A stretch of 64,000 bases of DNA from PALSA-505 sp963762615 (GTDB taxonomy: Bacteria > Actinomycetota > Actinomycetes > Streptosporangiales > Streptosporangiaceae): assembly GCA_963762615.1 (NCBI GenBank), contig CAVXLG010000003.1, positions 682,001 to 746,000 on the forward strand, given 5' to 3'. The notes under the pieces are model-generated. The model had not been told where the DNA came from, ran no database searches, and saw only the letters and a list, made by a program, of their open reading frames with translations. Numbering within the stretch: the stretch's first letter is position 1; each line of letters opens with the position of its first letter. Positions 8,350 to 17,040 of the stretch are shown here, piece by piece. The position numbers and the translations under genes were made by a program.

Positions 8350-10108
8350 AAGCAGGCCGCGAGGGCGGCGCGGGATTGCAGGCTGTGCGGCTGCGCTGGC
8401 GAGCGAGGAGTTCGCGCTGGCATGCCGCGTGGACGAGGCGGGTTTGGTCATCGTCTGGTGAGCTGGGCCGTCCGTGGTGGACGAGGTAGCCGGCGTTGAT
8501 CGCCCTGCGGGCGATGTGCAGCCACCATCGTTCCCACTCGTGGGGGGATTGCGGCTGGTCGGCGGTCAGCATGGGTCCCCGGCAGATCGGGCAGCGGCCG
8601 TCCTGCCTGGCGAGCAGGCGCAGTGTGTAGCTGTCCAGCGGGGGTGCGTCGCGCCGTCGCCGGGTGGCCCAGTACTTGGCCAGGGCGGGGTCATCTGGGG
8701 ATGCCGCGCCTTTGACCATGGTGTGCCGGACGATGCCCGTCCAGGCGAACTTCACCAGGTGGGCGCCGCTGGCGGCGTCACCGAACACCCAGTGGTCGTT
8801 CCTGAACTTGTTGTAGTTGCCGAAGTAGCGGGCCACGATCCACTTCTTCGGCTTGCTGGCGTGCCTGAAGGTCGCCCACTTGTAGCAGAGCACCCACAGA
8901 TAACTGTCCAGGCTGGCGAACGTCCTGGATGAGACCACGCCCCGGTAGTAGGCCGACCAGCCCCTGATGATGGGGTTGATCTTGGCGATGACCGCCGCCG
9001 CGTTAGCTCCGCGCAGGGCGCGGAACTCGGCGCGGAGCCGTTCCCGGACTCGCTGGATGGCCGCCTTCGATGGCTTGATCAGTAGCTTGCCGTGGTACCG
9101 CCTGATGCTGAAACCCAGGAAGTCGTACCCACCATCGATGTGCACGATTTTGGTCTTTCCCTCATTGAAGGTGAGACCCCTGGGTGCCAGCCATTCGGCG
9201 ATTCTGGCCTTGACGTCCTGCGCCTGCCGCTGGCTGCGGCAGATTGCGACCAGGTCGTCTGCGTACCGGATAACCATAGGTGAGCCCTGTTGGACATTCC
9301 CGGCCTTGCTCGTGCCGGCCGGGTAGTACTGGACTCCAGCGGCTGCCTCCAGCCCGTGCAGCGCGACATTCAGTAGGAGCGGGCTGATCACGCCGCCTTG
9401 AGGAGTTCCCTCTTCGGTCGGCGTGAATCCTTTTCCTGTCTCGATCACTCCGGCTTTCAGCCAGTCACGGATCAGGTCCCTGGCGGGAAACGACCCGAGT
9501 GCTTCGACCAGTTTGCCGTGATCGATCCTGTCGAATGCCGCTGCCAGGTCCGCGTCCAGCGCCCAGACCCGCTTAACGTTTGATGAACAGCAAGTCTGGA
9601 AGATCGCTGCGATCGCGTCATGGCAGCCTCGGCCCGGCCGGAACCCATAGGATTTAGGCTCGAACCGGGATTCCCACTCGGGTTCCAGCGCGTTACGGAC
9701 CCTGCCCTGGTGGCAGCGGTCCGCGATAACTGGAATTCCGAGCGGCCTCAGCCTTGCACGATTTCCCGCCTTGGGTATGTAAACCCGCTTGACCGGGCGG
9801 GGATGCCATGTTGAGGCGTCGCGGTGCACCCGCACCGCCAGCTCCATCCTGGCCCGGGGAGTCAGTGCTATCTCCCCGTCGACCCCGGCGGTCTTGCGTC
9901 CAGCGTTCAGCTGCGTTGCCTGGCGCACGCTGACCAGCGTGTTGCTCCAGCTGCGCAGCATGAGTTTCTGCAGGTTCCTGACCGTGGCCAGGGCACCCTC
10001 CTGCGCCGCCTTGAAGATCCGCTGCCGCAGCCGCCGTACGTTCTCCTCGTGCAGACGCCAGTCAATGCCATCCCAGTCGAGGGTCACGTCCTCGGGTCCG
10101 TTCACCAT
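8333..10108 (-). CDS. ltrA: Group II intron reverse transcriptase/maturase with HNH endonuclease
   Basis: A 591-residue intron-encoded protein. The RT fingers/palm carry PKAGNRARLRPLGIP (112-126), GFRPGRGCHDAI, ALDADLAAAFDRIDH, GTPQGGVISPLL and the active site YADD (282-285). The maturase/thumb domain has IRGWSAYYRGVV (381-392). The C-terminal HNH endonuclease has CPIC (506-509), VHH (543-545) and HAAC (560-563); the residue after this Cys is Gln, where many homologues have His. It should splice the intron and retarget it by retrohoming. The frame ends inside domain V, so the last ~15 residues (Pro/Ala/Arg-rich) are probably read-through of structured intron RNA. It looks complete. Confidence 0.96.
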   Translation of the reverse strand: MVNGPEDVTLDWDGIDWRLHEENVRRLRQRIFKAAQEGALATVRNLQKLMLRSWSNTLVSVRQATQLNAGRKTAGVDGEIALTPRARMELAVRVHRDASTWHPRPVKRVYIPKAGNRARLRPLGIPVIADRCHQGRVRNALEPEWESRFEPKSYGFRPGRGCHDAIAAIFQTCCSSNVKRVWALDADLAAAFDRIDHGKLVEALGSFPARDLIRDWLKAGVIETGKGFTPTEEGTPQGGVISPLLLNVALHGLEAAAGVQYYPAGTSKAGNVQQGSPMVIRYADDLVAICRSQRQAQDVKARIAEWLAPRGLTFNEGKTKIVHIDGGYDFLGFSIRRYHGKLLIKPSKAAIQRVRERLRAEFRALRGANAAAVIAKINPIIRGWSAYYRGVVSSRTFASLDSYLWVLCYKWATFRHASKPKKWIVARYFGNYNKFRNDHWVFGDAASGAHLVKFAWTGIVRHTMVKGAASPDDPALAKYWATRRRRDAPPLDSYTLRLLARQDGRCPICRGPMLTADQPQSPHEWERWWLHIARRAINAGYLVHHGRPSSPDDDQTRLVHAACQRELLARQRSRTACNPAPPSRPACADSR

Positions 10109-10833
10109 CGGTGTCTAACTTGCCCTTCGGTTCCGACGCTTCCGGGTGCTTGTCTTCAAAGGCTTACCTGCCCATGTCAGCGCCCCTTTCAGGGCCCGGG
10201 CACTAGTCCCGGTATCCGGCCAGTTATCCAGGAGCGACGGCTTGGAGGTGCCGCGCTGACGTCCCGGTTTCCTGTTGACTTTCGTCCCTCGGCGCCTTGT
10301 TTCCACCCGGCGCCGGGAGTGCCGTCTCCGGCACCGCCGGCATTCGCTTTCTGGGCATCCTGTTCCCGGCAGAGAATTCCGCGTTCCTTTCGGCCGGCCT
10401 ACCAGACCGCCCCCAGGCGACCCGGACCCTGCCGGGGTTCCCGTGTTCCGCACGCGTGAGATACGACCGGGGTGGGTGCCTCCTATACTCCGGGGCGGTG
10501 GTGTCCTCCCGACCAGCGATGGGTCTCTGATCGGCACCTGCCGTTTCACAGCGGCCAGCCCTGTCATCCGCCTCACCCAATCCACCGGCGGAAGTCACGA
10601 TTACGAAGCATGCGGAGATTCACCTGCATTCACCCGTCCGGTCTTCCCCTCGCCCGCCGTCGCCGGATGGAACGGCAACCGCTTCGGCTTTTACCCCGGG
10701 CTTCGCACCCCGCGGTTACCCGCGACGCACGCCAGGGCGGGGACGGTCCCGCGGACACTGGACCGGGTCATGTCCTCAACATTTGAACCTCCAAACAACA
10801 TGACCACTCACGTCGTGCGACCTCACGTCGCAC

Positions 10834-11857
10834 CCCACCGTTCGCGGTAGAGGGCCGCGAGGTCGGCGGCCGGTGCCCGCTGGTGATCTAGCAGGGTGGT
10901 GGCCAGGCGGAACGGCTCGATCCTGGTGGTGCCGTCAGCGGCGCGGACCGTGACGGTGTACTCGATGATCCGCACGGTGTGACCCTCGGGCGGGCCGGGC
11001 GGAATCCGGCCGGCGGCGCGGGCCTGGCCGAGGCGGAGGTTCTCGGCCGGAGTAGGCATCACCGAGAGGAACGACCCGTCCGGCAGCACCTTTAAAGGCG
11101 TGAACACCAGGTTCTTCTTGATCCGCCAGGCCAGGTCGGCGCCGGTCCCGGCGGCCAGCCCCCACAGCTCCCAGCCGGGGAAGTTACGGTCGGCCAGCAG
11201 CAGCATCCCGGGGCCGAGCGCAGGCAGCAGCCGCCGGGCGAGCTTCTGCTCACTCGCCCTGGCCACGCCGCCGGAGACCGCGTCGATCAGGGCATGGGTG
11301 CCGCACTCGATCAGGGCCAGGAGCCGTAGCTGCGGGCCGCCGCCCTGAACCCCGCCGAACGCCGCGGCATTAGCCGGGGTACCGGCCGCGTCTATCCCGG
11401 TCCCGTCCCAGGCCACCAGCCGCAGCCCGAACGCGAACGCGCCCGGCGTCCCCGCGACCGCCAGCGCCCCGCGCCGCAGGCCGAACAGCAGCTCAAGCGG
11501 CCTGGCTCCCAGCCGCTGCCTGGCCCTGGTCAGCGCCGAGCTGGTCGGCAGCACCACGCCGTCCAGGTGCCGCAGCCCGTTCGTCAGCCAGCGCATCACC
11601 GACCGGTATCCCGGCGGCCCCATGCTGTCCGCACCGCTGAACAGGCACAGCCCCAGCACGAAATACACCACCGTCCGCGCCGGCAGCAGCCGGCGCCGCT
11701 TCTCGCGGCACCCGGCCAGCCTGATGACCTCATCCACCATGCCCGGGCTGATCTCCCCGGTCAGCACCCCCAGCCCGACCGGGCACAGCTGGTCAGGCAC
11801 GCGTTCCTGAGCGGGCAGCCCAGGACCGTCATCGGCGGAAAGCGGCAGCACGTGCAT
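10834..11857 (-). CDS. IS4 transposase, 5' exon
   Basis: This carries the N-terminal domain (EISPGMVDEVIRLAGCREKR, then LLPARTVVYFVLGLCLFSGA) and most of the RNase-H-like DDE core (RLVAWDGTGIDA with the first Asp; LLLADRNFPGWELW with the second). It stops at YRERW plus one base, where the intron begins. An in-frame upstream ATG at 11956 also exists; the ATG at 11857 fits family length better. The exon is open to the splice site, so the transposase is inactive unless the intron splices. Confidence 0.88.
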
Positions 11858-12022
11858 GACACACTGAGCGGGCAACGGAGTTCCTCGGCAGGCGAATGCG
11901 ATCTTGGTCGACCGCAGTCCTACCGGGGACTTCGTTGCATACAGGCCGCGACGCACCGGCCGTCATCAAATCGCGATATCTGCCCGCGCCAGGCAGCTCC
12001 CGCGCCATCCGTGCCCACCGCT

Positions 12023-12054
12023 ACCAGCGCAAACGTCTTAACTCACCGGCATTG
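12023..12054 (-). repeat. IS4 terminal inverted repeat, right
   Basis: Inverted copy of 7809-7840, followed directly by the second CTTTGAGCTG target-site copy (12055-12064). Confidence 0.93.
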
Positions 12055-12119
12055 CTTTGAGCTGGGAGGATTGGGCTTGCTGAAGGTCCTGTCCGTCCTG
12101 AGCTGAAGGCACTTCTCAG

Positions 12120-13490
12120 ATGAGGAATAGCGCACGCAGTACCCGGGTCGCGGTGTCCGCTGACGGCAAGGGGCTGGTATCCCAGGCCGGAGCGGTCCTG
12201 CTGTGGCAGACGATGCGGGTCACCGGCCTGAGCCGGGGCCTGTCGGAGAATCTGGCCCGGTGGCGGGCACCGCGCGCGGTCCATGACCCGGGGAAGATCG
12301 TCGCGGACCTGGCCGCGGCGGTGGCGCTGGGCGGGGACTGCCTGGCCGATATCGCCGTCTTGCGGGAGCAGCCGGAGCTGGCGGGGCCGGTGGCGTCGGA
12401 CCCGGTGGTGTCCCGGCTGGTCAGCTCGCTGGCCGGGGACCTGCCGCGGGCGCTGCGGGCGATCCGGGCTGCGCGGGCGGCGGCGCGGGAGCGGGCGTGG
12501 GCGCTGGCCGGCGACGCCGCGCCCGGCGCGGACGGCGGCCTGGTCACCATCGACCTGGACGCCACCATCGTGATCGCCCATTCAGAGAAACAGGAAGCCG
12601 CGCCCACCTGGAAGAAGACGTTCGGCTTTCACCCCCTGACCGCCTTCGCCGACCACGGCGCGGACGGGAACGGGGAGCCGCTGGCCATCATGCTGCGGGC
12701 GGGGGGTGCCGGGTCGAACACGGCGGCTGACCATATCGAGGCTTCCCGGCTGGCGCTGGCGCAGCTGCCGCGCCACCTGCGGCGCAAGGTGCTTATCCGC
12801 GCCGACTCCGGCGGCGGCACGCACGGGTTCTTGCACTGGCTGACCGCGAAGTCCAGCCGCCTGCACTACTCGGTCGGCATGACGGTTACCGAGGACATGC
12901 AGAACGCGATCCTCAAGGTCCCGGCGGATTCCTGGACGCCGGCTTACGACGGCGGCGGGCAGGTCAGGGACGGGGCGTGGGTCGCCGACATCACCGGGAT
13001 GCTCGATCTTTCCTCCTGGCCGGCCGGGATGCGGGTCATCGTCCGTAAGGAACGCCCGCACCCTGGGGCGCAGCTGCGGTTCACCGACATCGACGGGCAC
13101 CGGTTCACCGCCTTCGCCACCGACGCGAAGAAGGGCCAGCTCGCGGACCTGGAGCTGCTGCACCGGCGCCGGGCCCGCTGCGAGGACCGGATCCGCTGCG
13201 CCAAGGACACCGGGCTGCGCAACCTGCCCCTCAAGGGCTTCGCCCAGAACCAGCTGTGGTGCGAGATCACCGCCCTGGCCTGCGAGCTGCTGGCCTGGAC
13301 CCAGATGCTCGCCCTGACCGGCACCGCCCGCCGCTGGGAGCCCAAACGCCTCCGGCTGCGCCTGTTCTCGGTCGCCGGGCGCCTCGTCCGCGGCGGCCGC
13401 CACCTGCGGCTCCGCCTCGCCCAGCGCTGGCCCTGGGCCCCCCAGATCACCGCCGCAGCCGCCCGCCTGCAAGCCATCCCCTCCGGCTGA
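12120..13490 (+). CDS. IS1380-family transposase
   Basis: A 456-residue DDE transposase of normal family length. The DDE residues are in VTIDLDATIVIAHSEK (first Asp), KVLIRADSGGGTHGF (second Asp) and RARCEDRIRCAKDTGLRNLP (Glu). The C-terminal Arg-rich helix is typical. No internal stops or shifts. Its leader has been split from the left inverted repeat by the IS4 insertion, so its own promoter may be altered, but the protein looks functional. A near relative (first ~55 codons only) is at 4508. Confidence 0.93.
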   Translation: MRNSARSTRVAVSADGKGLVSQAGAVLLWQTMRVTGLSRGLSENLARWRAPRAVHDPGKIVADLAAAVALGGDCLADIAVLREQPELAGPVASDPVVSRLVSSLAGDLPRALRAIRAARAAARERAWALAGDAAPGADGGLVTIDLDATIVIAHSEKQEAAPTWKKTFGFHPLTAFADHGADGNGEPLAIMLRAGGAGSNTAADHIEASRLALAQLPRHLRRKVLIRADSGGGTHGFLHWLTAKSSRLHYSVGMTVTEDMQNAILKVPADSWTPAYDGGGQVRDGAWVADITGMLDLSSWPAGMRVIVRKERPHPGAQLRFTDIDGHRFTAFATDAKKGQLADLELLHRRRARCEDRIRCAKDTGLRNLPLKGFAQNQLWCEITALACELLAWTQMLALTGTARRWEPKRLRLRLFSVAGRLVRGGRHLRLRLAQRWPWAPQITAAAARLQAIPSG

Positions 13491-13638
13491 CTAGCCGGAA
13501 TCATCCCTGCGACACCGAAGGAGCAATCCCCGGGGCCCGTGGAACCCCGCACGCCGGTGCGACAGCCGGGCAGCCAGCCACGGCCCGCACCCCAAAATCA
13601 CCACCAGCCGAACAGTTCAGGCCAGCGCGACGGACAGG

Positions 13639-13655
13639 CGAAAGATCGAGGCTAG
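13639..13655 (-). repeat. IS1380 right inverted repeat
   Basis: CGAAAGATCGAGGCTAG matches the inverted left end with three mismatches and lies 149 bases after the transposase stop. The following 248 bases to 13903 hold only a small GC hairpin near 13715-13735 and no gene that I see. Confidence 0.75.
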
Positions 13656-13903
13656 AGACCTACGAGCATCGTCAGAACCGCAAGCTTCTAGGCGCTAGGT
13701 GGACCGTGATGAGACGAAGGAGCGGAGCCTCCGCTTCCTGGCGGATGCTGGAAGTTGCCAAGCATCTCTCCACCAGAAAAGGGTGGCCGAATGGAGACAG
13801 CGTATGACGGCTGCGCATTCTCCAGCTCGCTATTGGCTGATAGTTCTCTCAGCCTTTCCAGCATTGATGGTGGACGAACTCGCAGCGGGCCCCTGGGAGT
13901 TGT

Positions 13904-14239
13904 TTAGTCCACTCGTGGCCAGTGAGGGCCGAGGTAGGGGTCCGGGTAGTCGTGGGTCCACCGGTCGAGGACCATCGCGAGTGCGGCAGCCTGGCCGCCG
14001 CCTGCAGGCAGGTTCCTCTTCAAGACGAATAGGAGGACTATGTCGCGCTCAGGCGCGAAATCCGCAACGTTCTCTGTGACCACGGCTCGACCGTCCGCTC
14101 GTGCAACTGCTGCAACTTGAACGTCGTCGGCCGAACGAAGGCCAATGTCGGAGACGTGGACCGCATCATGGCCGTACGTATCGCGTAGAAGCTCGGCCAC
14201 GGTCGGCGAGAACATCTCGTCGACCAGGAAGGTGGTCAC
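13904..14239 (-). CDS. DUF5615-type PIN-like toxin
   Basis: A 111-residue protein starting TTFLVDEMFSPTVAELLRDT, with HDAVHVSDIGLRSADDVQVA and AVVTENVADF. This is the layout of DUF5615 PIN-like proteins, with conserved acidic residues in VDE, DD and the TEN/D(F) segment. PIN-fold toxins are RNases. The GTG start overlaps the upstream gene stop as GTGA, the usual translational coupling of toxin to antitoxin. Assignment to a type II toxin-antitoxin pair is from family and context. Confidence 0.8.
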   Translation of the reverse strand: MTTFLVDEMFSPTVAELLRDTYGHDAVHVSDIGLRSADDVQVAAVARADGRAVVTENVADFAPERDIVLLFVLKRNLPAGGGQAAALAMVLDRWTHDYPDPYLGPHWPRVD

Positions 14240-14655
14240 GCCAGCAACGTCGCACGCTGCTGCGCCGTCCTACGGCTTCGCTCGGCCATGGCCCGATTGT
14301 GATCGATACGCGTTTGGACGTCGTCTGCGTGATCAGCGGCGTAGTCGAGAGCGATGCGGATGAGCCGCGGGTGAAGTTCCGACTCGCTGCTCAGTAGACT
14401 AATTCGTTGTTCCTCGGTGCCGCCAAGTTCTTGCAGGCGCGCGATGACTTCCCAGACGTCTGGGCCAGCGGCAAGTGCAGCACGCCGATCGTGCGCGGGA
14501 CCCCGGAACACGATCCCGGGGTAGTCGAGTTGATCGGTGCCCTCAACAATAAGCTGATCAAGCAGCATAGTGGCGGTCATCCCCTCACGGGCAGCACGTG
14601 AAGCCAGCCGCCTCTTGGCTGTGTCGCTAATGCGAAACGATGTGCTTGTGGCCAC
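14236..14655 (-). CDS. Antitoxin-like protein (RHH-like N-terminus plus DUF433-like region)
   Basis: 139 residues from a GTG at 14655 preceded by AAGGAGG; an upstream ATG at 14676 has no such site. The N-terminus ATSTSFRISDTAKRRLASRA resembles a ribbon-helix-helix/CopG-like strand-helix. The middle (LDYPGIVFRGPAHDRRAALA, then GPDVWEVIARLQELGG) resembles DUF433-type antitoxin regions that precede DUF5615 toxins. It probably neutralises the coupled PIN protein and autoregulates the pair. Confidence 0.72.
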   Translation of the reverse strand: MATSTSFRISDTAKRRLASRAAREGMTATMLLDQLIVEGTDQLDYPGIVFRGPAHDRRAALAAGPDVWEVIARLQELGGTEEQRISLLSSESELHPRLIRIALDYAADHADDVQTRIDHNRAMAERSRRTAQQRATLLA

Positions 14656-15046
14656 GATGACTCCTCCTTCTGCCATGCAAGAACAGTGTACCCCCGTGTA
14701 GCGCCGATGCGCTACGTAAGTCTCGCCCGTACCTTCACGGAGGCACTAAGCCGAGGCATCGCGGCCATTCCCATGCCGCCGAGTGCGCCACCCTCGTCGC
14801 CGATTCGCCGATCAGTCTTCATCCGCCGCCAGCAAGCGTACAGCGAGAGTGACCTCGTAGATCTTGAGGTTGGCGGCATCCTCGATGCCATGATCCGCCA
14901 GAGTTCACATCATGTCCTACAGAGACGCGGCAAGCGCGGCCACGGCATCCGGCCATCCCGCGTTCATGCCCGCCCAATTCCCATCATCAACCAGCGCGTG
15001 CAACGTCCTCTATGCCGCGCTGATGGTGAGCCGGATTCGTGGCGGG
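14656..15046. other. Intergenic, no gene recognised
   Basis: About 390 bases between the antitoxin start and the ABM-protein stop. Open frames here give no recognisable protein. It must hold the toxin-antitoxin promoter near 14,680. Confidence 0.5.
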
Positions 15047-15355
15047 TCACCAGACGTCGACGGCTACCTCATGGTGTGAGACCCGTTCGTCCCGCCGGCT
15101 TAGTGCCCGACGGGTAGCGCCAGCGACAACGGCCTGCTCGTACTGCTCTTCGGCAAAGCCGCGCACGGCATCCAGCGTGGTGACGAACATGATGGAAGTG
15201 AACATCACCTCCTGGCCGTTCTGGCTGCGCAGCAGCCGTCCTCCGCGGAAGCCGTCAACCGTGCGCAGGTGCCCGCTGACCTCGGATTCATAGTGGCGCT
15301 GGTAATCATCGGCGGTGCCCTGGGGCGCCCATTCCCGCCAGATTCGCGCGATCAT
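15047..15355 (-). CDS. ABM/dimeric alpha-beta-barrel family protein
   Basis: 102 residues from the ATG at 15355 (Shine-Dalgarno GAGAGG). The frame is open further upstream, but that part is Arg/Ser-rich and does not look coding. MIARIWREWAPQGTADDYQR, then SEVSGHLRTVDGFRGGRLLR, is typical of small antibiotic-biosynthesis-monooxygenase-like proteins; VMFTSIMFVTTLDAVRGFA is the second half of the fold. Such proteins form dimers and may act as oxygenases or stress proteins. The function here is not defined. Confidence 0.75.
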   Translation of the reverse strand: MIARIWREWAPQGTADDYQRHYESEVSGHLRTVDGFRGGRLLRSQNGQEVMFTSIMFVTTLDAVRGFAEEQYEQAVVAGATRRALSRRDERVSHHEVAVDVW

Positions 15356-15735
15356 GCATTGCCTCTCGAAACTCGGCGCCGCACCTTGCAGAAGAACGTA
15401 GCCTGTCCGGTGCCGCACCGAACTTCCGCATTCGCCGCAATGACGATGTCGAGTCGTGCTCGCTGCGCGCCAGCTGGTCTGGCTGACCGCTGGGATCCGC
15501 GACGTTGCCGGACCGTCGCAGTCTGTACGTCGCCGACCTCCGGGCCCGGCCAAGCGCCCCATGGGCGCCCGCCTGAGCAGCATGGCCGCAGGAGCCTGTG
15601 AGACCGTCGCCGCGTTGGCCGGGTAAGGCGGGTGGCGGCTGACCCGAACCCGTCGCGATGCGGAGGGGCCGGCGAGTGATCACATTGAATTCACACGCAA
15701 CGTTGATGTGACCAGGAGAACGATCGCCGACGATA

Positions 15736-16306
15736 ATGGCTATGGCGCAACCGCCCGAGGCTTTGCCGGACGGCTCGATGGATGAGGCCAGCGCGGGGAC
15801 CCTGACCGAGGTCCAGCACCCCGGGCTGAGCCGGCGGCAGGTCCTGGCCAGGACACGGCTGGACTTCTGGCTCGACGGCTGCATCCTGGTCGGCTACATC
15901 GTTGCCTACTGCTTCGGCTTCACCGGGGACGTGATCCATGAATGGCTGGGCCTCGCGCTCGGCCTGGTCTTCGTCGTCCACCTCACCCTGCACTCGGGAC
16001 TGGGTGCTGCGCGCCACCCGCAAGCTGCTGCGCCCGCGCGGCCGGGACAAGCTCATTTATGCGGTCAATCTGGCCCTGCTGTTCGCGATGACGCTGTGCA
16101 TCGCGTCGGGCGTCATGATCTCCCGGGTGGCGCTGCCCCAGGTGGGGTTGTTCCTGAACAGCAACATCTTCTGGAACCGGCTGCACATCCTGACCGCCGA
16201 GATCACCCTGTACCTGGTTCCGGTGCATGTGGCGCTGCGGTGGCGGTGGATCGTGGCGGTGGGGCGGCGGCTGCTCACCCGGGCCGGACGGCGAGGCTCG
16301 CGGTGA
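15736..16306 (+). pseudogene. DUF4405 membrane protein, single frameshift
   Basis: The first part (from ATG 15736 or 15742) has DFWLDGCILVGYIVAYCFGF and GLALGLVFVVHLTLHS. After the GGG run at 15996-15998 the protein continues one frame over (DWVLRATRKLLRPRGRDKLI, then VNLALLFAMTLCIASGVMIS, then LHILTAEITLYLVPVHVALR). Dropping one G gives a continuous four-helix DUF4405/cytochrome-b-like protein with His residues in helices 2 and 4, as in haem-b-binding relatives. It is either a true frameshift or a homopolymer error. The restored end overlaps the next gene as GTGA. Confidence 0.8.
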
Positions 16307-16719
16307 AGTTCGGGCGGCACCTGGTGGTGGTGGCGATCGCGGTGGCCGTGGTCGTCGTCGTCGGGGTGGCCTGGGAACACAGTAGCGCGGCCGGCTGGAT
16401 CACCCCGCCCGGGCCGCCGAACGCGGGCAAGATCGCGGGCGGCCCGCACGGGGGAAAGGTGATCAGCCTGCCGCCCGGCGGCCACCTGCCCCCGGGGGCT
16501 CATCTGCCGCCGGGGGCCCGGGTGGTGCATGTCCATGGCCGGGGCGAGCGCGGGATGTGGATCGACCTGTCCGATACCGGGAACCTGACCAGCACCGTCG
16601 AGGTCGTGGCGGCCGTGATGGCGGGGGTGGTGGTGCTGGACATGGGCAGGCGGCGCTGGCGGAAGGCCAGGCGTGCCGCGGCCGCCTCGGCTGACCCGGC
16701 TAGCTCAGCAGAAACTTGA
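16303..16719 (+). CDS. Small membrane-anchored Pro/Gly/His-rich protein
   Basis: 138 residues from a GTG overlapping the DUF4405 stop. An N-terminal transmembrane helix (VVVAIAVAVVVVVGVAW) is followed by an extracytoplasmic loop rich in PPG and His (LPPGGHLPPGAHLPPGA) and a second helix near 100-115 (VVAAVMAGVVVLDM), then a basic/Ala tail. The His-rich loop could bind a metal. No family recognised. Coupling to the DUF4405 gene suggests a shared membrane redox or metal role; this is inference. Confidence 0.65.
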   Translation: MKFGRHLVVVAIAVAVVVVVGVAWEHSSAAGWITPPGPPNAGKIAGGPHGGKVISLPPGGHLPPGAHLPPGARVVHVHGRGERGMWIDLSDTGNLTSTVEVVAAVMAGVVVLDMGRRRWRKARRAAAASADPASSAET

Positions 16720-16840
16720 TCAGGGCGGCGGTGCCCGCCATGACGATGAACGCGCAGCAACATCGGGACAGGCAGCAGCCGCTGAAGCCGCCGAGCTGGC
16801 CCGCCAACGGGGGGAGAATTCCTGGGCACGTATTTGGCAT
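16700..16840 (-). CDS. Possible 46-residue Cys-rich membrane peptide
   Basis: The minus-strand ATG at 16840 opens a short frame with GCCLSRCCCAFIVMAGTAAL, a Cys cluster followed by a hydrophobic segment ending in KFLLS. A weak purine stretch precedes it. It overlaps the tail of the preceding gene on the other strand. Could be a genuine small membrane protein or chance. Confidence 0.3.
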   Translation of the reverse strand: MPNTCPGILPPLAGQLGGFSGCCLSRCCCAFIVMAGTAALIKFLLS

Positions 16841-17040
16841 AGCTACCTGATCTTCGCGGCTTCCGTCCTTCTGGCAGCGGCAGGCCCGGCGGCGTGTCCT
16901 TGCATCCTGGCTGGTCACCGGCGTCTTGCTGGTGGCAGCAGGCCGGGTGGCGGGTCGGCGCAGGCTGCGCCGGCGGTACAGACACCGCTCCCCTACGTCA
17001 GCCGGGCCTGGTCTCCGCACCGGCCTGACCTGGGCGAATG

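Larger units (their letters stand above)
8274..10833 (-). ncRNA. Group II intron inserted in the IS4 transposase
   Basis: On the minus strand it starts GTGCGAC at 10833, matching the group II 5' consensus GUGYG. It ends CCCGAC at 8274, matching the terminal AY. Domain V is at 8315-8349. Domain VI is a GC-rich hairpin with a GCAA loop and an unpaired A in the distal helix (TTACCC), the candidate branch point. Length is 2,560 nt. Domains I-III occupy about 10,110-10,833, and the reverse transcriptase lies in domain IV. The boundaries are fixed by the exon frame: only GAC|AAAGCG restores the transposase reading frame. Confidence 0.92.
7809..12054 (-). mobile_element. IS4-family element carrying a group II intron
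   Basis: It is bounded by 32-bp terminal inverted repeats (7809-7840 and 12023-12054, one mismatch, starting CAATGCCGGTGAG). It is flanked by the 10-bp direct repeat CTTTGAGCTG at 7799-7808 and 12055-12064. IS4-family elements typically make 9-12 bp target duplications. Without the intron the element is 1,686 bp. The transposase runs on the minus strand and its TAA lies inside the left repeat. Confidence 0.93.
7741..13655 (+). mobile_element. IS1380-family element, split by a nested IS4 element
   Basis: The left end CTAACCTCGGGCTTTCG (7741-7757) and the right end at 13639-13655 are inverted copies with three mismatches. Removing the IS4 insert (7809-12054) and one copy of its 10-bp target duplication leaves 1,659 bp, the usual IS1380 size. 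The transposase at 12120-13490 is intact. The IS4 insertion lies in the leader between the left end and the transposase start. I found no convincing target duplication for the IS1380 element itself. Confidence 0.88.

Noticed and set aside
10115..10850. Several open frames of 100-190 codons
   Set aside because: They lie in the structured domains I-III of the group II intron and show no domain.
12582..13472. 296-codon frame opposite the IS1380 transposase
   Set aside because: Shadow of an intact transposase; no start context or family.
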